Of a stretch of 64,000 bases of DNA, positions 1 through 8,619 are shown in pieces (positions within the stretch are counted from its first letter, which is position 1; every line of letters begins with the position of its first letter). The position numbers were made by a program, and so were the translations under genes. The notes beneath the pieces are model-generated. The model was not told the DNA's origin. It searched no databases and saw nothing but the letters and a program-made list of their open reading frames with translations. This stretch comes from Deuterostichococcus epilithicus (lineage: Eukaryota; Chlorophyta; Trebouxiophyceae; Prasiolales; Stichococcaceae): the NCBI GenBank assembly GCA_033439295.1, contig JAVTLE010000014.1:3286001-3350000 (forward strand), given 5' to 3'.

Positions 1-1412
1 AACCAAGTGGTGTTGGCTGCACAGATCACGGTGGCGCTGGCCAGACCAGCCCTGCAGACACTGGAGGTTGACCCCAAGGTCGTGGGCCGCCAGATCAAAC
101 ATGACGAAGTCTTCATGGTGACTGGACCGCAGTCGCCCTTGGCCGCCCTGACCGATTGCAGCCGTCTACTGATACCTGCAGCGCCTCAGGCGCGGTCCTT
201 CCTGCACAGAAGGACGAGTCTTTGCAAAAGCGCTCGAAGCAAACAGTATCGTCGTCACATGCTCTGATAATGGATAATGGGTGACACTTGGAGCCAGTCC
301 GCAGGCTTGACGTGATGACGCTGTTCGCTGGTGCAGGTGGAGATGCCGTACTTGGCGGTCATGACGAATCTAACATCTGTCCATATCTTGCACCTGAACG
401 TCCGCTACGACCAGGATGCGGCGCCTCTGCGAGTCCTGGCTCAACTGCCGAAGCTGCAGTCGCTGGGCTTGACTGGCGCCATGGGCTACGAAACCAACCC
501 TGGAAGCTACCGACGTTACGGTATTACGGCAGTTATGTCCACTGCGCGTTTAACAGCCCTGATGTGGCCATCGAGGTGAGAATCCTGAGACATGTTACGG
601 TCAGATCCTGCTGTCAGGTGGTTTACATCCCTCCGAGACAGAGAGCCACTCCGAGCAAGACAGTCAGCTTTCTCGGGGTGGCCGTCCATATGTGGCGGCA
701 GGTGTGAGAATACTGAGCAGCTGTTTGTGCATGTGCAGGCGGTTGCCGGTTGCAAACACATTACCAAGCTGCAGCGGGGCTTCCACGAGGGCCTGTCCGA
801 CGGCGGTCTGGCTTCGGCGGCCGGGTTCCCCAACATGCTGCACCTCGAGCCCGCCCTGCGCTGCTGCCGCACCAGCTACACGGCAGCTGGCGTGGCGGCG
901 CTGAAGGCGGCGCTGCCGCCAACCTGCGACCTGCTGCTGCCGCCTCCATGGCTGCAGCGCTGCTACCAACCTGCTAGAAAGACATAACCTTCTGAGCATG
1001 TCAAGGGCGACGAGGTGAGCTGTTGGTCTTGCACAGGCTCCAGCGAGAAGGGTATGCCCCATGTGCACAGAAACTCCATGCAAATGCGATGCCTCTACCC
1101 TCAGAGGTTTTGCAGGTTCTTCCATTCATGTGTGCTTGCCCAAGCACAACAGTATTCCAAGCAGGAACAGGGCGATCTGACAGATCTTTTTTAATTATGC
1201 GCCAGGAAAAGTGGCGGGCTGCGCCCTGGGACAGACAGGCGTCCACGGCACCCAGATTTGACATCAGCCAGTCTTCTGGCGATGCCCGCTCCCTCGTCTT
1301 TTGCAAATGGAACCCGCTCGTGGCCGCGGACACGCTCGACGAATCATCTAAAGACGGACACGAAGACGACGAGCTGGAAGAAGACTACTACTATTGTAGT
1401 AGTACTACATGA
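1..1412 (+). CDS. leucine-rich-repeat-like protein, 3' part (5' end outside window)
   Basis: The gene enters from the left edge, so its start is not visible. One exon near 340-575 reads as leucine-rich-repeat-like sequence (LTSVHILHLNVRY, then LRVLAQLPKLQSLGLTG). A second, near 740-985, continues in the same style (KHITKLQRGFHEGLSDGGL, AGVAALKAALPPTCDLLLP). The last exon is probably the stretch of about 200 bases ending at 1412. It reads DARSLVFCKWNPLVAADTL and then an acidic tail, DGHEDDELEEDYYYCSSTT. That spacing and composition would suit an F-box/LRR or RNI-type protein, but no F-box is visible because the N terminus is missing. The exon joins are approximate, and the link between the 985 stretch and the acidic last exon is inferred. 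A TGTAA motif at 1602-1606, the usual green-algal polyadenylation signal, lies about 190 bases past the stop. Confidence 0.45.
1386..1408. repeat. overlapping palindromes inside the acidic C-terminal codons
   Basis: TACTACTA (1386-1393) and TAGTAGTA (1397-1404) are perfect reverse complements around a three-base TTG loop. They overlap a second perfect palindrome, GTAGTACTAC, at 1399-1408. They encode the YYYCSSTT end of the preceding gene. Confidence 0.8.
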
Positions 1413-1928
1413 AGCGGCAAATGGAAAAATGGAGTCGTGAGAGGGGCGGTTGGTAGATGCGTGCATAGTTCAGCAATGAGGATGGTACTTGAGAGAGTTC
1501 TGCAGGTTGCGCATCATGTGCACCTTTGTTAGGCATCGCAACAGTCCGATGCGGTAGGGTGTCATTCGATCTTTTTTGATCTGCTGTATACATGCATACA
1601 CTGTAAACGCTCCCACTACGTAGCGGGAGCGGTGCGGACTTCGGAAAGGGATGCGTAGCGAGGAGATGTGCGCCCGGGCTCCATGGTGCTGCTGCTTGTA
1701 CCCACCAGTTTGCTTGTCACTTTTGCGGGAATGAGGCCGGGGTATGGCCAAGAGTGCAAATCACAAACGTATTAGTGTGCTGCGGCTGGGCGCAAAGAAG
1801 CCGTGCTACCCTCTCGCACGACCGGCGTCGACGCTCCGGAAGCATCACGGCCAAACAATCACGGCCAAACAGTCATGGCCAAAGTCACTGCAATGCGCCC
1901 GCCTCATACAGGGGTCCACTACCGCATG
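1413..1928. other. convergent intergenic region with TGTAA and a 24-base palindrome
   Basis: This lies between the stop codons of two converging genes. It contains TGTAA (1602-1606), followed one base later by a near-perfect palindrome. CGCTCCCACTAC (1608-1619) faces GTAGCGGGAGCG (1620-1631), and 11 of 12 positions pair. No open frame here looks like an exon. Confidence 0.6.
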
Positions 1929-3130
1929 CTATGGGAGGGTCACTTCGATGGCATCTCCGTCATCTGCGTCCAAGGCTGCCGGCGTCTCGCTGCCGTCCAG
2001 ACGGTCGCCGTCAAACGCATACCGCAGCACGGCTCCGGTCGCCACCCACCCCTTGGACTCTGCGTGCCGCTGGAAGACGGCAAACAGCTTCGACAGCGGG
2101 TCCGTCCGTCGCAGCCTGAGCTTGACCTCGCCACGCGCTTGTGTCCTGCACACCAGCAGCACCTTGTCGCCGCCGCCGGCCTCGGCTGCGGCTGCGGCTG
2201 CGGCTGCAGCAGCGGCGGCGGCGGCGGCCGCAGCAGCTGCCGGCTCCTCGTCTGCACGCAGCCACAAGCACGAATGAGATTCTGCAGGTTCCCGACCGAC
2301 GTCGAGCATGCCAGGATCAGGGATTGCAATCGCAAGCCCTCGCACGCTTGCCTGGCACACGCCCCATGTGGCCGGGGAGGAAAGTTTCCACAGGTGAGGC
2401 AAGAAACGCTCGCCGTCAGACAGCTCTATGGGCAGCTCCCTGGATGCCTTCTCCAGCTCCTCGATGGCCCGGCGGTTTGCCTCCAGCAGCTGCCGCGTGT
2501 GCTCGTCCTGCACCGCCGACCGTCGCCGCGCGNCCGGCGGCGCCGGCGGCAGCTCGAACGCCGCCGGCCCCGCGGATGTCTCCGGCGGCTGGATCACCGC
2601 CACGTCGTCGGACTGCTGCGAGGGCGTCGCCTCGTCGCCATCGTCGTCCAGGTCGATCTGTACAAGACAGCGCGTGCGCATGCGTCTGGCAGCATTCCAC
2701 TGCGCACTGCACCATTGTGTGATACAGAAATGTCTCCCGAGCAATGGGCTGCACAAGTCGTCGCAGAAGCTGTGGCGGCACAGGGCTGGCCTGTTGGACT
2801 CAACGTGTGGTGGACAGCTTTGGGAGCTGTGATGTGTCTGATGGTGAGGACAGAGCATGCGTCATGCGCACCACATGCAGCGGCGCAGCACGGCGGCCTA
2901 GGAGCCTGCGGCGCTTCTTGTCCGGCAGGTCAGCTCGTGCATCTTGGTCACCGTCGTCATCTGCGATGGCGACGGGATGTCCTTGAGTGTGGGCACAGGT
3001 GCATGCAGGGGTCATGCAGCGGCTGCCAAGGGCGTGCGCAAGCTCGGCTGTCGCAGCTGAGCTCACCTGAGCTGTCCGACTGCGGCCTTGGCGGAGGACG
3101 TTTCGGAAACGCCCACAGGTCGTCGGCCAT
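1929..3130 (-). CDS. Rad60/SUMO-like-domain protein (NFATC2IP/At1g68185 type)
   Basis: The start MADDLWAFPKRPPPRPQ is at 3130. Exon 1 (3067-3130) ends phase 1 at CAG|GTGAGC and joins an exon from 2981 that reads HPVAIADDDGDQDARADLP and then a basic KKRRRL cluster, a possible nuclear signal. A third exon at about 2400-2660 starts IDLDDDGDEATPSQQSDD and ends in a charged helix (RRAIEELEKASRELPIEL). The last exon holds a run of about twenty alanines and then a ubiquitin-fold domain. That domain has KVLLVCRTQARGEVKLRLR, TDPLSKLFAVFQRHA, VLRYAFDGDRLDG and a closing DDGDAIEVTLP, which is the pattern of Rad60-type SUMO-like domains. There is no C-terminal di-glycine, so it is not a conjugated modifier. 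Known relatives act as SUMO-pathway adaptors in genome maintenance, and the role here is inferred from them. One unresolved base lies at 2533 inside the third exon. Confidence 0.75.
2185..2253 (-). repeat. polyalanine tract of (GCN)n codons
   Basis: About twenty consecutive alanine codons, mixed GCC and GCG and so not a pure trinucleotide run, sit immediately before the SUMO-like domain of the Rad60-like gene. Mixed codons suggest a selected or old tract rather than recent slippage. Confidence 0.8.
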
Positions 3131-3653
3131 ATAGGTGCCGGCCTCCAGTAGCTTGGATGCAGGTTGCGCGCTTTGCGGTGGCGCGACGTTCTATTCTTGG
3201 CTCAAACTATGTAAACGTGCATCTTCTTCAGCAGCTGCGTTGAGAGTAGCAGTTTTGCCGCTGAAAGTGCGCCGGAAGTTGATGGTCTGCAGCGCAGTGT
3301 GAACGCAGGATCCGCCACCAAGATCACGGGATGGCCACCAAGATCACCACGAGCTTCGCTCGAGAGAAAGAGAAGTTCGCGAGTCCGCTTGCACCGACGT
3401 GCAGTGGCTCATCTCGTTTGCGAAATTTTGTGCAAATGACAACGAACGTCGCTGTGCATGTGTCTGCACATGCGATCTCCATGTCACAGGCCATGACGGA
3501 GCAGACCATTCTGCAATTCGCTTTTTACGGGCAGCCTCGCGGGCTCGCACAAAGAGCGAGCTCGACAGAGGCCCGCCCATGGCACGGTGCAGCAGCCGGT
3601 AAAGAGAATCTCTAAAGTATTTGCGCGGCGCGCTTCAGGACAACACTATCAAC
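3131..3653. promoter_or_regulatory. divergent intergenic region, Rad60-like and ICME genes
   Basis: About 520 bases separate two start codons that point away from each other, so both promoters must lie here. I see no TATA-like box at a fixed distance and no recognisable operator. Open frames within it (for example 3331-3615) have no family resemblance. Confidence 0.4.
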
Positions 3654-6360
3654 ATGAGTCTTCTTGAGGCGTGGAAGGGCGCAAGGGTGAGTCGGTAGCA
3701 TGCCAACAGTACGCACCTGCTATGTCCATCATTTATGGGGGCAGCCGGCCAGTCTTTATCATGATGCCTAAACGACCATACTGCATTGCGCAGATCGAGC
3801 TCGCGGCAATCCCTAGCCCAGTCGGAAGGCTGCACCGGCTGGCGGGGATCACGCAGACATTCTGCATCGAGATCCTGCAGCAGTTTCTGGTGATTCCGTA
3901 CGCTGTGCGGGCTCTGCACACATACCGCAGCCTCCCGCGCCTTGAGAGCCCCAGCACCAGACCCTCCGATGCGGTCTCCCTCATGCAGGGTATCAAGTGA
4001 GCCGGGAACTGAATTGCCTGCTGCAAGGGGCCCTCTCCTCCTGCAGTGGTGTTCTGTGCTCAATGCTGAGGAGAACATTATCGACTGCGCAATGAACTCA
4101 GCATGAGGTCGTGAGAGGATGGATCTGTGCACAGGTACGGACCAAAACAACGAAATGTCATGGACGTGTACCTGCCAGCGGCGGAGGCAGTGCCACAAGG
4201 CGGCGATGGTGTGCCAGTCGCGCTCTTCTGCCACGGAGGCGTCTGGGCGGCGGGTGCGCCCAGCTGCGAGTCTGCATGTGCAATGCATTGCCCAAAGGCA
4301 GCCTGCCATGGTCGTCAATGAGTGCGGATGTGTGAGAACAGCGCGCTCTTGCTGCTCTGCAGGCGACAAGTGGTATGCTGCCGTTGCCCCTTTGGTAGAT
4401 TTGTCGCGCTGCACATGCCGCAGATTCCGCCCCTGCTGTTGTGCCACCGCGCTGCGCCGAAAGTGGTCGTGCTGTCGCTCATGCGACACCCCTTCACGGC
4501 GCAGGCACTATGCGCCAATGGCAACGCGGCTGGCGGGCGCGGGCGTGCTGACTCTGGTGCGCGACTCCGATGTCGCCTTGCACTCCTTGACAATTCCCTT
4601 GTCGCAAAAAGCGCGAAGCATATGTTGCAGCATGCAGCATGCGCGTGACAGCCAAGCAGCTCCCTCATACGCTGCACGCTGGGCGCCACCACTGCTGTAA
4701 AGCTGTATCGCCCTTGTCTCATTCCCCCTGCCACAGGTCATGCACTACAGCCTGTACCCTGGGGCGCTGGTGCCAGAGATGGTGGGCGAGGTATCTGCCG
4801 CGCTGTCCTGGACGCTGGACCACGCGGCTTTACTCGGCGGCGACCCTGCGCGGGTGCGCACATCACATGCTGCCAGATGCGTGCTCGGTGACCCATGCTG
4901 GTAGCACACGCGCATCGCGACTTGTCGTGACATGCTGAACATGCCCACAATGTGGCGAATCCGCACGAGGAGAGCAGCAGATCCGAGTTGGAAGCACTTG
5001 CGTTGCAGGTGTCACTGGTGGGGCACTCTGCAGGCGCCCAGCTGGCGGCCATGGCGCTGCTGCACCGGGCGAAGCACAGCACAAATGAGGGATGGCCGCA
5101 GCAGGCAGCAAAGCAGCCCGAAAACACGATGGACAGCTGGCTGGAGGACGGGCGCATGCCAAAGCGCCTCGTAGGTGAGCTGGAGCCATCCGGACTTATG
5201 TGCTGGGAGGCTGCCCGTCCAAAGGCCCTGTCCGAACCTGTGGTGCTCGGCTCTGCATCCGCATGGCCTCTTCTCTGCTCCGGCCCTGCCAAGCTGTCAT
5301 CAAGCGGGCAGCTCGCACAATGTGACGTTTGTAGGGTATACGCTGCCAGCGTGCTGCTTTGCACCGGGCGCGGCGCATCGTCGAGGCCTGAGGATGGCAC
5401 CCTGCTCGACAGCTCGACTCATGACGTGAACGTGTTCTCCGCGCCCTCACGGCTCTCGGCCTCCCTCCGCGGTCAGGCATGGCGGGCGTGTACGACCTGG
5501 CAAAGCACCTTGAGTACGAGGCTCAGCGCAGCGTGGAGGAGCTGTCCACGATGAAGCGCGCTGCCGGCGGCGCGGCGGCGCTGCCCGGCGTCAGCCCCGT
5601 GGTCATCCTGGCGCGAGCGCTGCAGGCTGAGGGAGAGGACGACGCAGCGCCGGCGCACGGCGGCGCCCGCGGCGCGCCCGGGTGAGCGGCTTGCCCTCCA
5701 GTTGGACGGAGTCATGTGACCCTGGCAGCCGGTGTGGGATGAGGCCGAAGCTGCCGAGAGGCCTGTCCCAGCCAGGCTGTTCGTAAACTGGCGCTCGGAT
5801 GGGCCAGTGTGATGCCCTGCCAGGCCAGCGCAGCGGCACCGACACGCTAGCTGGGTGGCGCCGCAGGCGGCGCGGCCTGCGGGGCGAGGCGCTGGCGCAC
5901 CGCATCGGCTTCGAGCGGCCGCGGGCGCCCATGGCGGAGCGCCTCGCGACGGTGCTGGCGCCGGGCGCCCCCCCCGACCTGCACGTGTCGACTGCGGAGG
6001 CCAGGCGCCTGCCGCCAACCGTGCTCATGAGCAGCTGCGCCGACAAGATCGTGCCTTGGTGCGGCACAGCGCAGATGCACTATCCCATTTGCGCCTGCCC
6101 AATCCTGCTGCATCCTGTGCTTGCTACTGTGTCAGCGAGCGGGGCAGGCATGGCTGCCATACAGCTGTAGGGCGGTCAGTGCGACGGGGACCGTTTCCTG
6201 CAGGTATGAGTCGGCAGAGATGTGCTGGATGCTGCACGATTGCGGCGTCAAGTGCAAGCACCTGGTGTACAATTTTGCCGCGCACGCCGACTTTGTGGTG
6301 ACATGGAAAGCGCGGCCGTACAGCGGCTCCGGTGGCAAGCAGGTGTACATTCGCTCGTGA
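3654..6360 (+). CDS. ICME: isoprenylcysteine alpha-carbonyl methylesterase (alpha/beta hydrolase)
   Basis: A hydrolase of about ten exons. Exon 1 starts MSLLEAWKGAR at 3654, and exon 2 (from 3794) gives the N-terminal region LQQFLVIPYAVRALHTYRS. The core follows in family order: YGPKQRNVMDVYLP, then the oxyanion HGG in VALFCHGGVWAAG (about 4135-4250), HYAPMATRLAGAGVLTLV, and VMHYSLYPGALVPEMVGE (4738-4850). The nucleophile elbow is GHSAGAQ (5020). Next come AGVYDLAKHLEYEA (5480), SSCADKIVPW with the likely catalytic Asp (6030), and NFAAHADFV with the likely catalytic His (6280). All three residues of a Ser-Asp-His triad are therefore present. Plant ICMEs remove the methyl ester from prenylated cysteines of small GTPases at ER and Golgi membranes and modulate ABA signalling. 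The role here is inferred from that family. The linker after LARALQAE is richer in Ala and Gly than usual. Confidence 0.85.
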
Positions 6361-6800
6361 AGAGTGCTCCAATTGCCCTCTGTCTTGCTGCCTGCGTCGA
6401 CTTGGACCGTCTGTGTGTCTGGCAAATTCCAGCCTTAAAGTACAGATTTGGTCGAAAGTCTGCTATGCCTGAGAAAAAGCTCGACCTGATCAGCCCCTGG
6501 TGGTGTTACAAATTGCATTGTGTCCATGGCGACAGGCACCTGACATGGGAGACGACCTGCCAGATGTCGCCAAGGACATGCTGTCTATTGTATCAGAGCA
6601 AACGGAGCCGGCATGGATCTGAAACGACTGAGTCTGCAGGACTAAGAATTGCACACTGCATTCATTCGATCTGTTCGAACTGCAAATCCATTTGTTCTCC
6701 AGGCTCGAAAGCATGTGAAACCTGCATCGATTGCTGAATGTTGTTTGCGAATCATGCTGAACGACACCATTGGTCCCGTGCAATCTAGTGGAGCCCGCTT
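6361..6800. other. convergent intergenic region, nothing recognised
   Basis: About 440 bases lie between the ICME stop and the stop of the 113-residue gene. TTACA at 6506-6510 reads as TGTAA on the minus strand, about 290 bases beyond that gene's stop, and may be its polyadenylation signal. No exon-like frame is seen. Confidence 0.4.
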
Positions 6801-7372
6801 TCAACTCGATTCCGAAGCCTCCGCCACCTTCTCGGCGAGCTTCTCAGCCGCAGCAGGCCGCTGGCCGGGCGGCCGCTCTGACGAACGATCCACGATGGAC
6901 TGCATCATGAGCATTCATATCAGTAAGGTTCACGCAGAAATTGTGCAACGTCTTGCCTGGGTTGCTAATCGAAAGGCCTTCCTCGAGTCGAACTCTCGAG
7001 ACGCACCGCTCTGAAAACGTACCAACCTGAACTTTGGCAGCGTCAGAATGCCGTGGGATGTCAGCATACTCATCCCGATCCTCGGCCGCGAGCTGCCGCT
7101 CAGCCTCCTGCATGATGGCCTGCGTGCGAGCGTCGATGCTGGCCTCCGAACCATGCGCCAGCTTGAACGGCTCGCTTTGTGGTTTGCGCTCTTTTCGGGC
7201 TTTGGCTGCAGTCGGTCAGGGTCAAACAATCAGACACGTGATGACAACGCAGACTCTGATTGTCTGAAGAAAGCCTCTTGACTGCAGTGAAGCATCTTCA
7301 CTCCATACCTGCTTCAATCATGACCTCGGACAGCCGTTCTGCACTTGCATCGGCCTGATTCGCCGCCGACAT
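6801..7372 (-). CDS. uncharacterised 113-residue soluble helical protein
   Basis: Three exons join in phase with canonical splice sites: 7309-7372 (phase 1), 7027-7205 (phase 0) and 6801-6899. The product starts MSAANQADASAERLSEVM. It continues with a basic KARKERKPQ stretch, then EPFKLAHGSEASIDARTQ, IMQEAERQLAAEDRDEY and AKVQSIVDRSS. It ends in a charged alanine-rich helix, AAAEKLAEKVAEASESS. There is no signal peptide, membrane segment, cysteine motif or familiar domain. Its Ala/Glu/Lys-rich helices and its length loosely recall seed-maturation (SMP) or LEA-like small proteins, but I do not claim membership. The clean phases and coherent protein make the gene itself likely. Confidence 0.6.
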
Positions 7373-8619
7373 GTTGGCTTTGCAGCGTCCTGTATCCAGG
7401 CATGGATGATCAAATGATACGGACAGCCGATTGTCTTCAGCATCTCTATGTTGCAGTGCTTGGGCACAGTCTGGAGATCAGTGTGAGCACCATGCAGCAG
7501 CCGCTCTGCACTGGAGGCAGATCATCAATGTGAGAAGCGCCGACCATCATGCGCAGCACTCACTTCAGCCTCCTGGGCTACCTGGCAGACTGTGACGGTC
7601 GCGGATGACTTCAAGCCGTTCGAAGTCCTGTGTGACGAGTTGAAGTTGCAGTGAAGGTGTAGTGATTGCACGCCTTTGGCAAGACGGATATGCTTTTGGA
7701 GCTGGACGGTGGAGACTCAACGTTGCACCGTAATCTGTCTTTCTCGTGACTTCATCTTCTGTTCTAGACGTGACAATACATCAACGCAGCGGGCTTCACC
7801 TCGACATCATGCCACGTCCAAGAAATGCCGCCGATTGAATGGTAGCGGCCAAGTGCATGTTGCAATGTCCAGCGGGGTGACCCTTCGCCTGGCCAGCGAT
7901 TTCCTCGTTGGCAGAGCCGATAGGAACCCTTACTTTGGTAGTGATGAGCTGATGACATATAAATTGTGGTGCTTGTTGCGCCTGGTGGCTCGTTTGGCGG
8001 CACCGCCACCTGCCCCACGGAATATAGCGATCAAAAGCAAAGCTGCGGCCCGCAAAATCTCTCGGCGGAGGCCAGGCAGCGATCATCAGAACTGAGGGAC
8101 CCCGTGATTTGACACAACGCAACAACGTCCTGAATTTTCGTCGCAAGGCGCTGCATTATGCATATACAGTATTACACAGAGTGTTTTCTTCCATGTCAGC
8201 TGGCAGTTCGATAGTGCTCAATCGCGCGTCATAACAATCCCGTAGTAGTACAATCTAAGTATAAATCAACGATACTGTTCCGCACCCTTGACCGGACAGC
8301 GCAAAGCGCGCCATGCCGGGACACCACTGTTGAGATTCATCATCATTGTTGATGGTTGCAGAGTGAGCTGATGACCTGAGCGCGCCTGCACACGGTCTGC
8401 CAGGCATCCGGCCGGTGCCCGCCTAGCAATTTCATGCGCTGCGCCGGCGTGCTATCTGATGCCTGCCCCGGGTTTAGGGTTTAGGGTGTAGGGGCTGGCA
8501 TCGGGCGCTTTGTTTGGCGTGTCAGCTGACAGGCGACTCAGGCACGTGATAGCTCGTCTGCGGCTCCCGCCGCTGTGGATGCCGCCGGCTCCTGCCGCTG
8601 TGGATGCCGCGCGCCTGTC
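7373..8619. other. 1.25-kb region with doubtful small exons, no gene assigned
   Basis: A possible short plus-strand gene runs from ATG 7402 (MDDQMIRTADCLQHLYVAV) through an in-phase intron to TVTVADDFKPFEVLCDELK and a stop at 7654. It would start only 29 bases from the minus-strand start at 7372, and I recognise no family. An open frame at 7676-8095 ends in a basic stretch (KSKAAARKISRRRPG) and also lacks any family resemblance. TTACA near 8171 could be the kinesin gene's minus-strand TGTAA signal. The telomere-like tract at 8473-8493 is described separately. Confidence 0.3.
8473..8493 (+). repeat. interstitial telomere-type TTTAGGG repeat
   Basis: Two perfect TTTAGGG units (8473-8479 and 8480-8486) are followed by one single-mismatch unit, TGTAGGG (8487-8493). 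TTTAGGG is the telomere unit of land plants and Chlorella-type algae. The tract lies about 130 bases beyond the kinesin stop codon. It is far too short to be a telomere, and is either a repair scar or a telo-box-like element. Confidence 0.75.

Noticed and set aside
1803-3134. Plus-strand open frame of 443 codons
   Set aside because: It is antisense to the Rad60-like gene. Its length reflects the GC-rich polyalanine region and it contains an unresolved base.
7676-8095. Plus-strand open frame of 139 codons with a basic C terminus
   Set aside because: It has no recognisable family, no conserved splice partners and no clear termination signal; it is kept only as a note in the region entry.
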